Assembly (NCBI GenBank): GCA_964410065.1
Contig: CAYPFO010000007.1
Coordinates: forward strand, 1-64,000
Direction: 5' to 3'
DNA: 64,000 nucleotides
Origin: Serpens sp964410065
Lineage (GTDB): Bacteria > Pseudomonadota > Gammaproteobacteria > Pseudomonadales > Pseudomonadaceae
Both the position numbers and the translations under genes were made by a program. A model generated the notes under the pieces. That model ran no database searches and had not been told where the DNA came from. It saw only the letters and a list, made by a program, of their open reading frames with translations. Below are positions 42,176-52,188 of the stretch, piece by piece (position 1 is the stretch's first letter; the number at the start of each line of letters is the position of its first letter).

Positions 42176-43560
42176 CGTTCTGTCTCCCGGGTTGTCGGCG
42201 TGTCGTTGGCTGCGACCTGCAGCGTGAGTCCCTGGCGCGCCTGCACCTGTACCTGTTGGCCGGGACGCAGCGGCGTTGGGCTTTCTACCTGCCAGCGCTC
42301 GCCCTGCAGCACCACCCAGCCGCAGCGGTCATCGCCTTCCAGCGCCTCGACGGTGGCCAGGCTGCCCACCAGGCCGGCATCACCGGCCACCGACAACTGG
42401 TGCCGCGCGCGCAGCGCCATGGCCAGAATGGCCAGCATCAGCCCCGCGCTGATCAGCGCCAGGGTGACAATCAGCGGCAGGGGGATGCCAAAGCCGGGCA
42501 CCTCGGTGTCGATGAGGATCAGCGCGCCGAAAATGAACGCTGCGATGCCGCCAAAGCCCAGCACACCGAAGCTGGGCAAGAACGCCTCGGCCGCCATGCA
42601 GGCCAGACCGAGCAGGATCAACGCCATGCCGGCGTAGCTCACCGGCAGCATTTGCAGGGCATACAGGGCGAGGATCAGGCAGATGCCGCCGACCACGCCG
42701 CCGATGCCGGAGCCGGGATTGGAGAACTCGAAAATCAGTCCATAGATGCCGATCATCATCAGGATCAGCGCCACGCTGGGGTTGGTGATCACCGCCAGAA
42801 GGCGCGTGCGCCAGTCCGGCAGTTGTTCCTGCAGAGCGGCGCCGGCGGTACTCAGGGTTTTCGGCCCGGCCACCGTGTCCAGTGTCTTGCCATCTAATTG
42901 GCCTAGCAGGGCCGGCAAGTCGGCGGCCACGTAATCGATGACCTTGAGCGCGAGGGCTTCATCGGCGGACAGGCTGACCGCCTCGCGCACCGCCTGTTCG
43001 GCCCACTCGGCATTGCGCCCACGCAGGTTCGCCAGGCCACGGATATACGCGGCGGCATCGTTGACCTGTTTGCGGGTCATCGCATCGCCGGCGGGCTCGG
43101 TGGGCGCGCCACCTTCCGGCGGCTCGGTTCCCGGCGTGGGTTGTGGTTGCTGCGGGGGCGTTCCGGGCGCGCCGCCAATGGCCACGGGCGTCGCCGCGCC
43201 CAGGTTGGTGCCCGGCGTCATGGCCGCGACATGGCTGGCATACAGGATGTAGGTGCCGGCACTGGCCGCCCGGGCACCGCCCGGCGAGACGTAGCTGACC
43301 ACCGGTACCGGGCTGGCGAGGATCGCCTTGATGATGTCGCGCATGGAGGTGTCCAGCCCGCCCGGCGTGTCGATGCGCAGAACGATCAGCTGCGCGTTGT
43401 CGTTGATGGCACGTGACAGACCGCGGACCACGTAGTCGGCACTGGCCGGCCCGATCACGCCCTCGACGCTGAGCACGTTGATCGGGCCAGCGGCATTCGC
43501 CACACCCGCCACAGTGAGCAAGAGGAACGACATGAGCAACTGACGCAGGCAAACGGGCAT
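42172..43560 (-). CDS. NfeD-type membrane serine protease (ClpP-class), long form
   Basis: A 462-residue protein with a signal peptide (about 1-23), a ClpP/Sec-like serine protease domain (about 25-240), about four membrane helices (about 255-385) and a C-terminal NfeD OB-fold (about 395-455). The catalytic serine is S100 (GGARAASAGTYI) and the likely lysine is K164 (KQVNDAAAYI), giving the Ser-Lys dyad. A Pro/Gly-rich insert (about 131-158) lies between them. It is translationally coupled to the slipin gene. Confidence 0.94.
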   Translation of the reverse strand: MPVCLRQLLMSFLLLTVAGVANAAGPINVLSVEGVIGPASADYVVRGLSRAINDNAQLIVLRIDTPGGLDTSMRDIIKAILASPVPVVSYVSPGGARAASAGTYILYASHVAAMTPGTNLGAATPVAIGGAPGTPPQQPQPTPGTEPPEGGAPTEPAGDAMTRKQVNDAAAYIRGLANLRGRNAEWAEQAVREAVSLSADEALALKVIDYVAADLPALLGQLDGKTLDTVAGPKTLSTAGAALQEQLPDWRTRLLAVITNPSVALILMMIGIYGLIFEFSNPGSGIGGVVGGICLILALYALQMLPVSYAGMALILLGLACMAAEAFLPSFGVLGFGGIAAFIFGALILIDTEVPGFGIPLPLIVTLALISAGLMLAILAMALRARHQLSVAGDAGLVGSLATVEALEGDDRCGWVVLQGERWQVESPTPLRPGQQVQVQARQGLTLQVAANDTPTTRETER

Positions 43561-43763
43561 ATCCGCTGTACCTCGGTAGCGAACCGGGTCTTGTCAGGAC
43601 AGTTGACCCCTCTTAGCCAGCGACGAGCCATGCGGCGACGGAATTGCTTATATCAGTTGGCGATAGATTCCCGGACAGGTCGTTATATAAGTTAACGAGG
43701 CGGCGAGTCGTCACAACTGTGCGTTAATCTGCTCGTGTTCTCGCCGTACAGGATGTCTCGTCG

Positions 43764-45953
43764 ATGCTCTCGCCTTCCCTGCGTCATTCCCTAAGTCGTT
43801 TATGGGGTAACGCCCAGCTGTCCTATGGCGTGCGGGTCTTTATTGCACTGTCGGGTGCCATGCTGTTGTGCTTACAGCAGGATCGCCTGGAACACGTCAT
43901 TCCGCTGTTTCTGGGCATTATCGCCAGTGCCCTGTCGGAAACCGACGACAACTGGTTCGGTCGGTTGCAGGCCGTGCTGGTCACCTTGGTGTGCTTTGCC
44001 ATCGCCGCGCTGGCCGTGCAGTATTTATTTGGCTCGCCCTGGCTGTTTGTCAGTGCGCTGGCGCTTTCCACCTTCTGCATGACCATGCTCGGCGCGGTCG
44101 GCCCGCGCTACGCCACCATCGGCTGGGCCACCTTGATCCTGGCCATCTACACCATGATCGGCGTGGAACAGCAAGGCGGCGTGGCGGGCAATTTCTGGCT
44201 GCAGCCAATGTTGTTGCTGGCGGGGGCCGCCTGGTATGGCCTGCTGTCGGTGCTGTGGAATGCGCTGTTCGTCAATCAGCCGGTGCAACAGGGGCTGGCA
44301 AGGTTGTTCGATGAGCTGGGCACTTACCTGAAAATTAAAAGCAGCCTGCTGGAGCCGCTGCGGCAGTTGGATGTAGAAGAGCGGCGCCTGGAACTGGCGC
44401 GGCAGAATGGCCGGGTGGTCACGGCGTTCAACCAGACCAAGGAAATTCTCCTGCAGCGTGTTGGCAATGGACGCACGGGCGCCAAGGTCAGTCGTTACCT
44501 GCGGTTGTATTTCACCGCTCAGGACATCCACGAGCGCGCCAGTTCCTCGCACTATCCCTATAACGAGTTGGCCGAGGCTTTTTTTCACAGCGATGTGATG
44601 TTCCGCTGCCAGCGACTGCTCAACCAGCAGGGCAATGCCTGCAAGACACTCAGCCGGGCCATCCGCTTGCGCCAGCCCTTTGAGTATGGCGAGAGCCGGG
44701 CGGCGCTGGACGATCTTCAGGCATCGCTGGCGTTCTTGCGGGCCCAGAACAACCCCGCCTGGCGCACGCTGCTGCGTTCCCTTGGCGCGCTGGCCAACAA
44801 CCTTGGCACCCTGGAAGGCAGGCTGGCAGAGGCCAGCAACCCGGACGCCCTGGTCGAGCAACAGGACAGCACGCTGTTCGACCGCTCGCCACGCAGTTTC
44901 AAGGACGCCCTGGAGCGCATTCGTCTGCAGCTCACGCCCACCTCGCTGGTGTTTCGCCATGCGTTGCGCCTGTCCATCGCCTTATCGGCCGGTTACGGGC
45001 TGATGCACTGGATCGAGCCGGGTCAGGGGTTCTGGATTCTGTTGACCACGCTGTTCGTCTGCCAGCCCAACTATGGCGCCACGCGTACGCGGTTGCTGCA
45101 GCGCATCAGCGGTACCCTGATCGGTCTGGTGGCCGGCTGGGCGCTGATCACGTTATTCCCTCAATCGCTGATGCAGGCCCTGCTAGCAGTCATCGCCGGG
45201 GTGGTGTTTTTCGCCACGCGCAGCAGCCGCTACACCTTGGCCACGGCCGCGATCACGCTGCTGGTGCTGTTCTGCTTCGCGCAGGTTGGTGATGGCTACG
45301 AATTAATTTGGCCACGGCTGTTCGATACCCTGCTGGGCAGTCTGATTGCCGGCTTGGCGGTGTTCCTGATTCTGCCCGACTGGCAGGGGCGACGACTCAA
45401 CCAGATGATCGCCAACGTGTTGTCCTGCAACGCTCGCTACCTGCGGCAGGCCATGCAGCAGTACGAGACCGGCAAGCGCGACGATCTGGAGTATCGCCTC
45501 GCACGGCGTAACGCCCATAACGCCGATGCGGCGTTGTCCACCACGCTGTCGAACATGCTGTTGGAGCCGGGGCACTTTCGCAAGGATGCCGAGCTGGGCT
45601 TTCGTTTTCTGGTGCAGACCCACACCTTGCTCAGCTACCTGTCGGCGTTGGGCGCGCACCGCGAAAGCCTGACTGAAGAACTCGGTGACAGCCTGCTCGA
45701 CAACGCCAGCGAACGCATTGCCGTTGCGCTCGAATCGATTGCCGCCAGCCTGGCTGAGCGCGGCAGCGTGGCGGTTCACAGTGAGGAAGAGGAAGCGCTG
45801 GCCGCCCAGTTGGAGCAGTTGCCCGACGAGCAGGATGACGGCCACCGTCTGGTGCAGACTCAGCTGGCGCTGATCTGTCGGCAACTGGCGCCCTTGCGCA
45901 CCTTGGCTGCGTATCTGCTCAAGCGGGGCCAGGCCTCAGCTGTTGCCAGCTAG
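43764..45953 (+). CDS. YccS/YhfK family FUSC integral membrane protein
   Basis: A 729-residue protein with two clusters of membrane helices (about 20-165 and 395-520), each followed by a cytoplasmic domain, the layout of the YccS/FUSC family. The second cluster contains the fusaric-acid-resistance-like signature FWILLTTLFVCQPNYGATRTRLLQRISGTLIG. Related proteins are putative aromatic acid or metabolite exporters, but the true substrate is unknown. ATG 43764 is used. It is divergent from nfeD with a 203-base gap. From memory PA0454 is similar and sits beside the same slipin/NfeD pair. Confidence 0.93.
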   Translation: MLSPSLRHSLSRLWGNAQLSYGVRVFIALSGAMLLCLQQDRLEHVIPLFLGIIASALSETDDNWFGRLQAVLVTLVCFAIAALAVQYLFGSPWLFVSALALSTFCMTMLGAVGPRYATIGWATLILAIYTMIGVEQQGGVAGNFWLQPMLLLAGAAWYGLLSVLWNALFVNQPVQQGLARLFDELGTYLKIKSSLLEPLRQLDVEERRLELARQNGRVVTAFNQTKEILLQRVGNGRTGAKVSRYLRLYFTAQDIHERASSSHYPYNELAEAFFHSDVMFRCQRLLNQQGNACKTLSRAIRLRQPFEYGESRAALDDLQASLAFLRAQNNPAWRTLLRSLGALANNLGTLEGRLAEASNPDALVEQQDSTLFDRSPRSFKDALERIRLQLTPTSLVFRHALRLSIALSAGYGLMHWIEPGQGFWILLTTLFVCQPNYGATRTRLLQRISGTLIGLVAGWALITLFPQSLMQALLAVIAGVVFFATRSSRYTLATAAITLLVLFCFAQVGDGYELIWPRLFDTLLGSLIAGLAVFLILPDWQGRRLNQMIANVLSCNARYLRQAMQQYETGKRDDLEYRLARRNAHNADAALSTTLSNMLLEPGHFRKDAELGFRFLVQTHTLLSYLSALGAHRESLTEELGDSLLDNASERIAVALESIAASLAERGSVAVHSEEEEALAAQLEQLPDEQDDGHRLVQTQLALICRQLAPLRTLAAYLLKRGQASAVAS

Positions 45954-46009
45954 CCTGGCTCGCATGCGCTAGAGTCCGGCCGACCATGCCTCGGCCGACC
46001 GCTGCAACG

Positions 46010-46243
46010 TCAGTTGGCCGGGGCTTCCTCTGTTCCCGGATTGGTGTTGAAGTCACTTTCCGGTGCGGTGGTCGGTGCTGGCGGTGTTGTCTCACCCGGG
46101 ACGACCGGCGGATCGGGAGTGACGGGCGGAGCCGGTTGCATGGTGTCGGCCGGCGGAAGGTCTCGCTGGTCGTCTTCGTCAGGAGAGCAACCGACCAGCA
46201 GGAAGCCGAGCAGTGCCGGCAGGACTAGATGCGCAAGACGCAT
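46010..46243 (-). CDS. Small Pro-rich lipoprotein
   Basis: A 77-residue protein from MRLAHLVLPALLGFLLVGCSPDEDD with a clear lipobox (LVGC, lipidated Cys near 19). Asp at +3 or later gives no clear sorting signal for the inner membrane. The rest is acidic and Pro/Thr rich with no fold (PPVTPDPPVVPGETTPPAP). ATG 46243 is chosen because the lipoprotein signal starts there; the open frame extends to 46375. No family recognised. Converges on the YccS gene. Confidence 0.75.
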   Translation of the reverse strand: MRLAHLVLPALLGFLLVGCSPDEDDQRDLPPADTMQPAPPVTPDPPVVPGETTPPAPTTAPESDFNTNPGTEEAPAN

Positions 46244-46443
46244 GGTGAAACCTCCATCGATTGGGCTGGCAGCAACCAGCCAGCTGAAAAAAGCGTTAAC
46301 GGCGGCCCCGTCGGTGAATACAGGCAGCCTGACAAAGCCACAATTTGTGACAAGCATTGCGCTCAAGAGTGCCAACGCCCGCTGACGGCGCTGCGTGACG
46401 CAGGCCTGTTACCATGTCCGGCCTCTTTTTCATGGCTCTTTGA

Positions 46444-46926
46444 ATGGACAAGCAAACGCTTCAGCAATTGCTTCTTGATCGTCTGCGGGCCGATTTGCAG
46501 GTGGCCATCGACGCGGCACGGATCGCCCATGCGGCGGCCACCGATGAGGAAAGCAAGGCCGAGAATAAATACGACACCCGCGGGCTGGAGGCCGCCTACC
46601 TGGCTGCGGGCCAGTCGCGCCGGGTCGAGGAGCTGCGCCAGGCGCTGCAGGTCTGTCAGAACCTGGTGTTGCGTCCCTTCGATGCGCAGGTGGGGATTCA
46701 GCTTGGGGCGCTGCTGGAGTTGGAGGACGAGCAGGGCAGCCTGCTGATGCTGTTCCTGATGCCCGCCGCTGCCGGCATCAAGCTGGCATGGCAGGGGCGG
46801 GACGTCCTGCTGATCAGTCCGCAGGCTCCGCTGGGCCAGAGGTTACTGGGCAAGGGCGAGGGCGACGACGTGCAGGTGCAGATCGGTGCGCGTGTGCAGC
46901 GCTACGAGGTGCTGTCAGTCTGCTGA
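46444..46926 (+). CDS. GreA/GreB C-terminal-domain-like protein
   Basis: A 160-residue protein. N-terminal part (about 1-75) is helical, resembling a shortened Gre coiled coil (EESKAENKYDTRGLEAAYLAAGQSRRVEEL), and the C-terminal half resembles the FKBP-like Gre domain (LLISPQAPLGQRLLGKGEGDDVQV). The conserved EESKAENKYDTRG is characteristic of a Pseudomonas GreAB-C-like group. Its last 25 bases overlap the convergent YgjP-like gene. Possible RNA polymerase binding is inferred only. Confidence 0.8.
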   Translation: MDKQTLQQLLLDRLRADLQVAIDAARIAHAAATDEESKAENKYDTRGLEAAYLAAGQSRRVEELRQALQVCQNLVLRPFDAQVGIQLGALLELEDEQGSLLMLFLMPAAAGIKLAWQGRDVLLISPQAPLGQRLLGKGEGDDVQVQIGARVQRYEVLSVC

Positions 46927-47420
46927 GCCGCACCGCTGTCGCGCCAGACCAGGTACACACGCAGATCAAATTCCAGCTGGTGATAGCCCGGCAGCATATG
47001 TTCGCATAGCTGGTAGAACGCCTTGTTGTGGTCGAATTCGCGAAAATGCGCCAGCTCGTGCACCACGATGGTGTGGAGAAACGCTGCGGGCGCGTCCTTG
47101 AACAGCGCCGCCACGCGAATTTCCTTCTTCGCCTTGAGCTTGCCGCCGTGCACCCGCGAGATGGCGGTGTGCATGCCCAGGGCATTCTTCATCACGTCGA
47201 GCTTGCTGTCGTAGAGCACCTTGTCCAGCCCCGGCGCGTTGCGCAGATGCCGCTGCTTGAGCTCGTTGGTGTAGCTGTACAGCGCTTTGTCGCTGAGCAC
47301 CTGGTGGCGCTCGGCATAGCGGCGCTGCAGATAATCGCCCAGGCGATCCGTGGCCAGCAGCTGACGGACCTGCTCTTGCAGCGACGCGGGATAACCTTGC
47401 AGGTATTTGAACGCGGACAT
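46902..47420 (-). CDS. YgjP-like (DUF45) zinc metallohydrolase
   Basis: A 172-residue protein with the metallopeptidase motif HELAH (H121, E122, H125) and a third ligand H131 (FDHNKAF), followed by MLPGYHQLEFDLRVYL. This is the YgjP/DUF45 (SprT-like) arrangement. From MSAFKYLQGYPASL (ATG 47420); upstream open frame to 47531 overlaps the divergent ligB start region and is rejected. Converges on and overlaps the GreAB-C-like gene by 25 bases. Substrate unknown. Confidence 0.87.
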   Translation of the reverse strand: MSAFKYLQGYPASLQEQVRQLLATDRLGDYLQRRYAERHQVLSDKALYSYTNELKQRHLRNAPGLDKVLYDSKLDVMKNALGMHTAISRVHGGKLKAKKEIRVAALFKDAPAAFLHTIVVHELAHFREFDHNKAFYQLCEHMLPGYHQLEFDLRVYLVWRDSGAAQQTDSTS

Positions 47421-47541
47421 GGGCACCTCGCGCTGGGCGGACGGTGCAGTGTAACGGATCAAGCGGGTCTGCCAGCGTTGTCGGCTGGCGCGTGGCCGCC
47501 TGCTACGCTTGCCGGTTCGTTTATTGAGCAAGGATGCTGCG

Positions 47542-49218
47542 ATGAACCGGTTTCGCCTGTGCGTCGGCTTGTGGGGAGCGTTGTGCTCCCTGGCCGCGGT
47601 GGCTTGCCCGGATTGGTCGGCCGCGCAGGCCGAACAGGAATGGCGTGCCCTGCAGCAGCGCGTCGTGGCCTGGGACCGCGCTTACCATGGCGACGGCCAA
47701 TCCCCCGTCGCGGATGAACTCTACGACCAGGCCCGCCAGCGTCTGCTGGACTGGCAGGCCTGTTTTGCCCTTGACGCTGGCGCGCAAGCCGAGCCGCTGT
47801 CCGGGCAGGGTGGTGGAGCGCTTCATCCCGTCCCGCAAACCGGTCTGCTCAAACTTGATGCCGAGAAGGTGCCCGACTGGATCGCTCGGCGCGACGACCT
47901 GTGGATTCAGCCCAAGGTAGATGGCGTTGCGGTGACACTGGAATACCGCAACGGCGAGTTGCAGCGCGCGATCAGCCGTGGCGATGGCCGAAGCGGCCAG
48001 GACTGGACCGCGCGGGTCCGCGAGCTGCCGGGCGTGCCGTCGCGCTTGTCTCACCCCCATGATGCGGTGTTGCAAGGGGAGCTTTACTGGCGCCTGCCGG
48101 ACCATGTGCAGGCCGAACGGGGTGGCCTGGGCGCACGCAGCAGTGTCGCCGGGGTGTTGGCACGCCAGACGATATCGGCCGAAGAGGCGGCGCGCGTCGG
48201 TGTGTTCGTCTGGGATTGGCCGGATGGTCCGGCAGAGATGCAGGTGCGCCTGGACGCGTTGCGTCGTCTGGGCTTCGCCGATAGCCAGATCTACAGTCAG
48301 CCGGTCAGCGATGTGGCTGAGGCCACACGCTGGCGTGACCATTGGTATCGCCAGCCGCTGCCCTTTGCGAGCGACGGCGTGGTGCTGCGCCAGGGTCGGC
48401 GTCCGCCGGGTGAGCACTGGCCTGCGCGCCCGCCAAGCTGGGCCGTGGCCTGGAAATACCCCATCCGCCAGGCCTTGGCCGAGGTGCGCAGGGTAGAGTT
48501 TCGCATTGGCCGCAGTGGGCGTATCACGCCGCTGTTGCACCTGGCCCCGGTGCGGCTCGATGACCGCAGCATCCGGCGGGTCTCGGTGGGGTCGTTGGCG
48601 CGTTGGCAGGCGCTGGATATTCGTCCGGGTGATCAGGTGGCCATCGGTCTGGCCGGCGCGGTGATTCCACGTCTGGATGATGTGGTCTGGCGCAGCGCCA
48701 CGCGTGCCGAAATAGCCATGCCCGATCCGGCGGCGTATCACCCGTTAAGCTGTTGGCGACCCAAACCGGATTGCGGGGCGCAGTTTCGCGCGCGGCTGGA
48801 ATGGCTGGCTGGCAAGCAGGGGCTCGACTTGCCGCAGCTCGGCCCCGGTACCTGGCAGGCGCTACTTGACGCCGGGCTGTTGCAACCCGGCCTGCTCAGC
48901 TGGCTGAACCTGACGGTGGAGCAATTGCAGGCACTGCCCGGCTTCGGCGCCCGGCGCGCCGAGCGGCTGCACGCCAGTTTGCAACTGGGCCGCCAGCGTG
49001 ACTTTGCACGCTGGCTCGCCGCGCTGGGCGTGCCGGCTGAAATGGCGGCTTGGTTTCCCCAGGAGTGGCAGTTGCTGAGTCAGCGCTCGCTGAACGAGTG
49101 GCAGCGCGAGCCGGGATTGGGTGCAGCGCGCGGCGCGCAGCTGCAGGCCTTCTTCAAGCATCCCGAGGTGCATGCAATGGCCGTGCAGTTGCGCGCGGCG
49201 GGCGTGGTGGGGTTTTAA
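47542..49218 (+). CDS. ligB: NAD-dependent DNA ligase LigB
   Basis: A 558-residue second NAD-dependent ligase. Adenylation motif KVDG with K125 (QPKVDGVAV), motif GDGRSGQDWT, and the later DGVVLR and AWKYP lysines are present. The OB domain (about 310-385) and helix-hairpin-helix region (about 440-520) are visible, but no BRCT domain and no full four-cysteine zinc finger, as in the LigB subfamily. The first 22 residues (MNRFRLCVGLWGALCSLAAVAC) look like a signal peptide, as in E. coli LigB. ATG 47542; in-frame start at 47509 rejected. Physiological role unclear. Confidence 0.94.
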   Translation: MNRFRLCVGLWGALCSLAAVACPDWSAAQAEQEWRALQQRVVAWDRAYHGDGQSPVADELYDQARQRLLDWQACFALDAGAQAEPLSGQGGGALHPVPQTGLLKLDAEKVPDWIARRDDLWIQPKVDGVAVTLEYRNGELQRAISRGDGRSGQDWTARVRELPGVPSRLSHPHDAVLQGELYWRLPDHVQAERGGLGARSSVAGVLARQTISAEEAARVGVFVWDWPDGPAEMQVRLDALRRLGFADSQIYSQPVSDVAEATRWRDHWYRQPLPFASDGVVLRQGRRPPGEHWPARPPSWAVAWKYPIRQALAEVRRVEFRIGRSGRITPLLHLAPVRLDDRSIRRVSVGSLARWQALDIRPGDQVAIGLAGAVIPRLDDVVWRSATRAEIAMPDPAAYHPLSCWRPKPDCGAQFRARLEWLAGKQGLDLPQLGPGTWQALLDAGLLQPGLLSWLNLTVEQLQALPGFGARRAERLHASLQLGRQRDFARWLAALGVPAEMAAWFPQEWQLLSQRSLNEWQREPGLGAARGAQLQAFFKHPEVHAMAVQLRAAGVVGF

Positions 49219-49418
49219 ACAAGAGCTCTGAGCATGCCCGCTTTCGTAGGATGGAATCGCCGCAGGCGCTTCCGTCGTGGCCGCGAAACTCAACCCAACC
49301 CTGGCGCCAGCCCACCCGCGCCACCGTCGGATTACGCCTGCGGCAAATCCAACCTACGATCTGCTGGCTTGCGGGTTCTCGACTCGTTCAGCGTTACCCA
49401 GGGCCGGCTTCAACCTGG
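49219..49418. repeat. Intergenic region with CGTAGGATGGA/TCCAACCTACG inverted repeat
   Basis: Between the convergent ligB and cytochrome genes lies CGTAGGATGGA at about 49245-49255, and TCCAACCTACG at about 49349-49359 in opposite sense with one mismatch. These are the ends of a repeat frequent in pseudomonad intergenic regions. No gene seen in this stretch. Confidence 0.5.
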
Positions 49419-49868
49419 TCAGTAAGCGCGAAATTCCTTGTGGCAGCTTTCGCAGGCATCTTCGACCCGCTGCACGGGCGCGGCGAGCGCGGCGGGGTCG
49501 AGCGGACGCTGTGTAGTAGCCACAACCAACGCGGCGGTGGCGGCTTCCTGGGCGCGGGCCAGTTCGTTGAAACGCTCTTGGCGTTCCCAGACGTCGTCGC
49601 GTGCGCTGCTGTCGGCGTTGTCCTTGACCTGTGGGAAGTGCTGCCAGGGCTGGCGGGAAATCTCGTCCAGGTGGGCGGCGCCTTCGATGAATTTGGCTTC
49701 GTTGAAGGCCAGGCGCCCGCGCAGCATGCCGCCCAGGTCTTCGCTGGTTTTCATCATCTCCTTGAAAATGGCCGTACGCTTGCCCAGCGGCGAGTTCGGG
49801 TCGACGCGGTCACAACCCACCAGGACGACTGCGGCGAGCAGCGCCACGCCCACGATTTTCAACTTCAT
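49419..49868 (-). CDS. Lipoprotein cytochrome c (class II / c'-like)
   Basis: A 149-residue protein from MKLKIVGVALLAAVVLVGCD with a lipobox (LVGC, C19). The single haem site is C139-x2-C142-H143 (CESCHKEFR) close to the C-terminus, the pattern of cytochrome c' (four-helix bundle) proteins. The helical body fits PF01322. ATG 49868; the longer frame to 49949 lacks a signal. Anchored in the periplasm, probably an electron carrier or nitric-oxide-related cytochrome; partner unknown. Confidence 0.9.
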   Translation of the reverse strand: MKLKIVGVALLAAVVLVGCDRVDPNSPLGKRTAIFKEMMKTSEDLGGMLRGRLAFNEAKFIEGAAHLDEISRQPWQHFPQVKDNADSSARDDVWERQERFNELARAQEAATAALVVATTQRPLDPAALAAPVQRVEDACESCHKEFRAY

Positions 49869-49936
49869 TGATGCAACCTGTGTTGTGCGAATAAGCCGTC
49901 GATTATCCGCATCCTGTCCGCTGCGGACAAATCCGC

Positions 49937-50374
49937 TTATTGCGCCCATTGACCGCCGGTATTCTCGCAGTCGATGCGTGTTTGCCCCTGGTCCGTCGTG
50001 GCGTAGTAGTACGTCACGATTCGGGCATTCTCGGGCAGGGCGTCGGGCAGTGCTTCGTCGGGGGTAATCAGACCGAAGGATTTTTCATTGGCCAGGGTTT
50101 CCGGCGTCATCGGTGCGCTGCAGGAGCCGAAGGCGCCCGACGGGCAGCTGTCGCGCAGTTCACGCCGGGAGCTGCGCACATCGGCTTGGTCGCGGCAGAT
50201 CCATTCAATGGCAGTGGGGTCATCCATGTTCTGCAGTTCGAAGCATTTTTCCGGCGATACCGGTGCCGGCACATCGCCTGAGGTCTGTTCGCTGACATAG
50301 CAGGCCTGGGCCTGCGCCAGCGGGCTGGCCAAGCCGGTAAGCAGTACGAACAGAGCGCGAGAAAGGCGTGTCAT
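49937..50374 (-). CDS. Secreted Cys-rich hypothetical protein
   Basis: A 145-residue protein with a signal peptide (about 1-25, ending PLAQAQA) and six cysteines in the mature part (CYVSEQ, EKCFEL, WICRDQ, DSCPSG, GSCSAP, DCENTG), suggesting three disulfides. It starts MTRLSRALFVLLTG at ATG 50374, following CAGGAGACTGCC on the minus strand. Divergent from ahcY and lying just upstream of the cytochrome gene on the same strand (69 bases). No known family. Confidence 0.78.
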   Translation of the reverse strand: MTRLSRALFVLLTGLASPLAQAQACYVSEQTSGDVPAPVSPEKCFELQNMDDPTAIEWICRDQADVRSSRRELRDSCPSGAFGSCSAPMTPETLANEKSFGLITPDEALPDALPENARIVTYYYATTDQGQTRIDCENTGGQWAQ

Positions 50375-50473
50375 GGCAGTCTCCTGTGGCGGCGTGGGCC
50401 GGTCGAAAGCAACCCGCCCTGGACCGTTCGACCGGAGCGCGCGCCAGCGAGTTCTCGCCACACGCTGCAACGC

Positions 50474-50502
50474 TTGGGTCTGAGCGCGGCTGCCGCTATA
50501 AT
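50474..50502 (+). promoter_or_regulatory. Sigma-70 promoter of ahcY
   Basis: -35 TTGGGT (50474-50479), 17-base spacer, consensus -10 TATAAT (50497-50502). Transcription would start near 50509, about 40 bases before the SAH riboswitch. Confidence 0.8.
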
Positions 50503-50550
50503 CGCCGGCACTTTTCATGGCCGACACCGCTTCGGCCATGCCCGCCACCC

Positions 50551-50671
50551 GTCCGAGGGGCGCTGCAGCAGCGCGATTGACTGTTCCGAACCTGCGAAAG
50601 GCAGCTTCGGATCAGGCAATCGCCTGTCAGGCTCGGATGGGGCGTTATCTCAACGCATCAACGGCGCCCAT
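50551..50671 (+). promoter_or_regulatory. S-adenosylhomocysteine (SAH) riboswitch
   Basis: The leader of ahcY contains GTCCGAGGGGCGCTGC, AGGCTCGGA and AACGGCGCCCA in the order of the SAH riboswitch consensus. P1 pairs TCCGAG (50552-50557) with CTCGGA (50632-50637). The pseudoknot pairs GGGCGC (50558-50563) with GCGCCC (50664-50669). SAH binding is known to turn the downstream gene on, raising SAH hydrolase when its toxic substrate builds up. It ends about 29 bases before the ahcY ATG. Found by eye; no covariance search done. Confidence 0.9.
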
Positions 50672-50699
50672 TCGCACACCACGAATGGAGAGCTTTTGC

Positions 50700-52094
<1,395 letters not shown>

Positions 52095-52111
52095 TCGCAG
52101 CGGCGAGCGCT

Positions 52112-52160
52112 AAGCGGCAAGCTGCAAGACGGAATCGAATCCGCTTGCAGCTTGAGGCTT
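52112..52160. repeat. Inverted repeat of the AGCTTGCAGCTTG family (ahcY-metF gap)
   Basis: Arms AAGCGGCAAGCTGCAAG (52112-52128) and CTTGCAGCTTGAGGCTT (52144-52160) are complementary at 15 of 17 positions around a 15-base loop. It shares the AAGCTGCAAG core with the copies near 1766 and 22981, and lies 28 bases before the metF start. Confidence 0.8.
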
Positions 52161-52188
52161 GCGCTTGTAGCCGAGAAGGAACTTCTCT

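Noticed and set aside
50517..50699. In-frame upstream extension of ahcY
   Set aside because: The region is the SAH riboswitch leader; the enzyme's conserved N-terminus begins at 50700.
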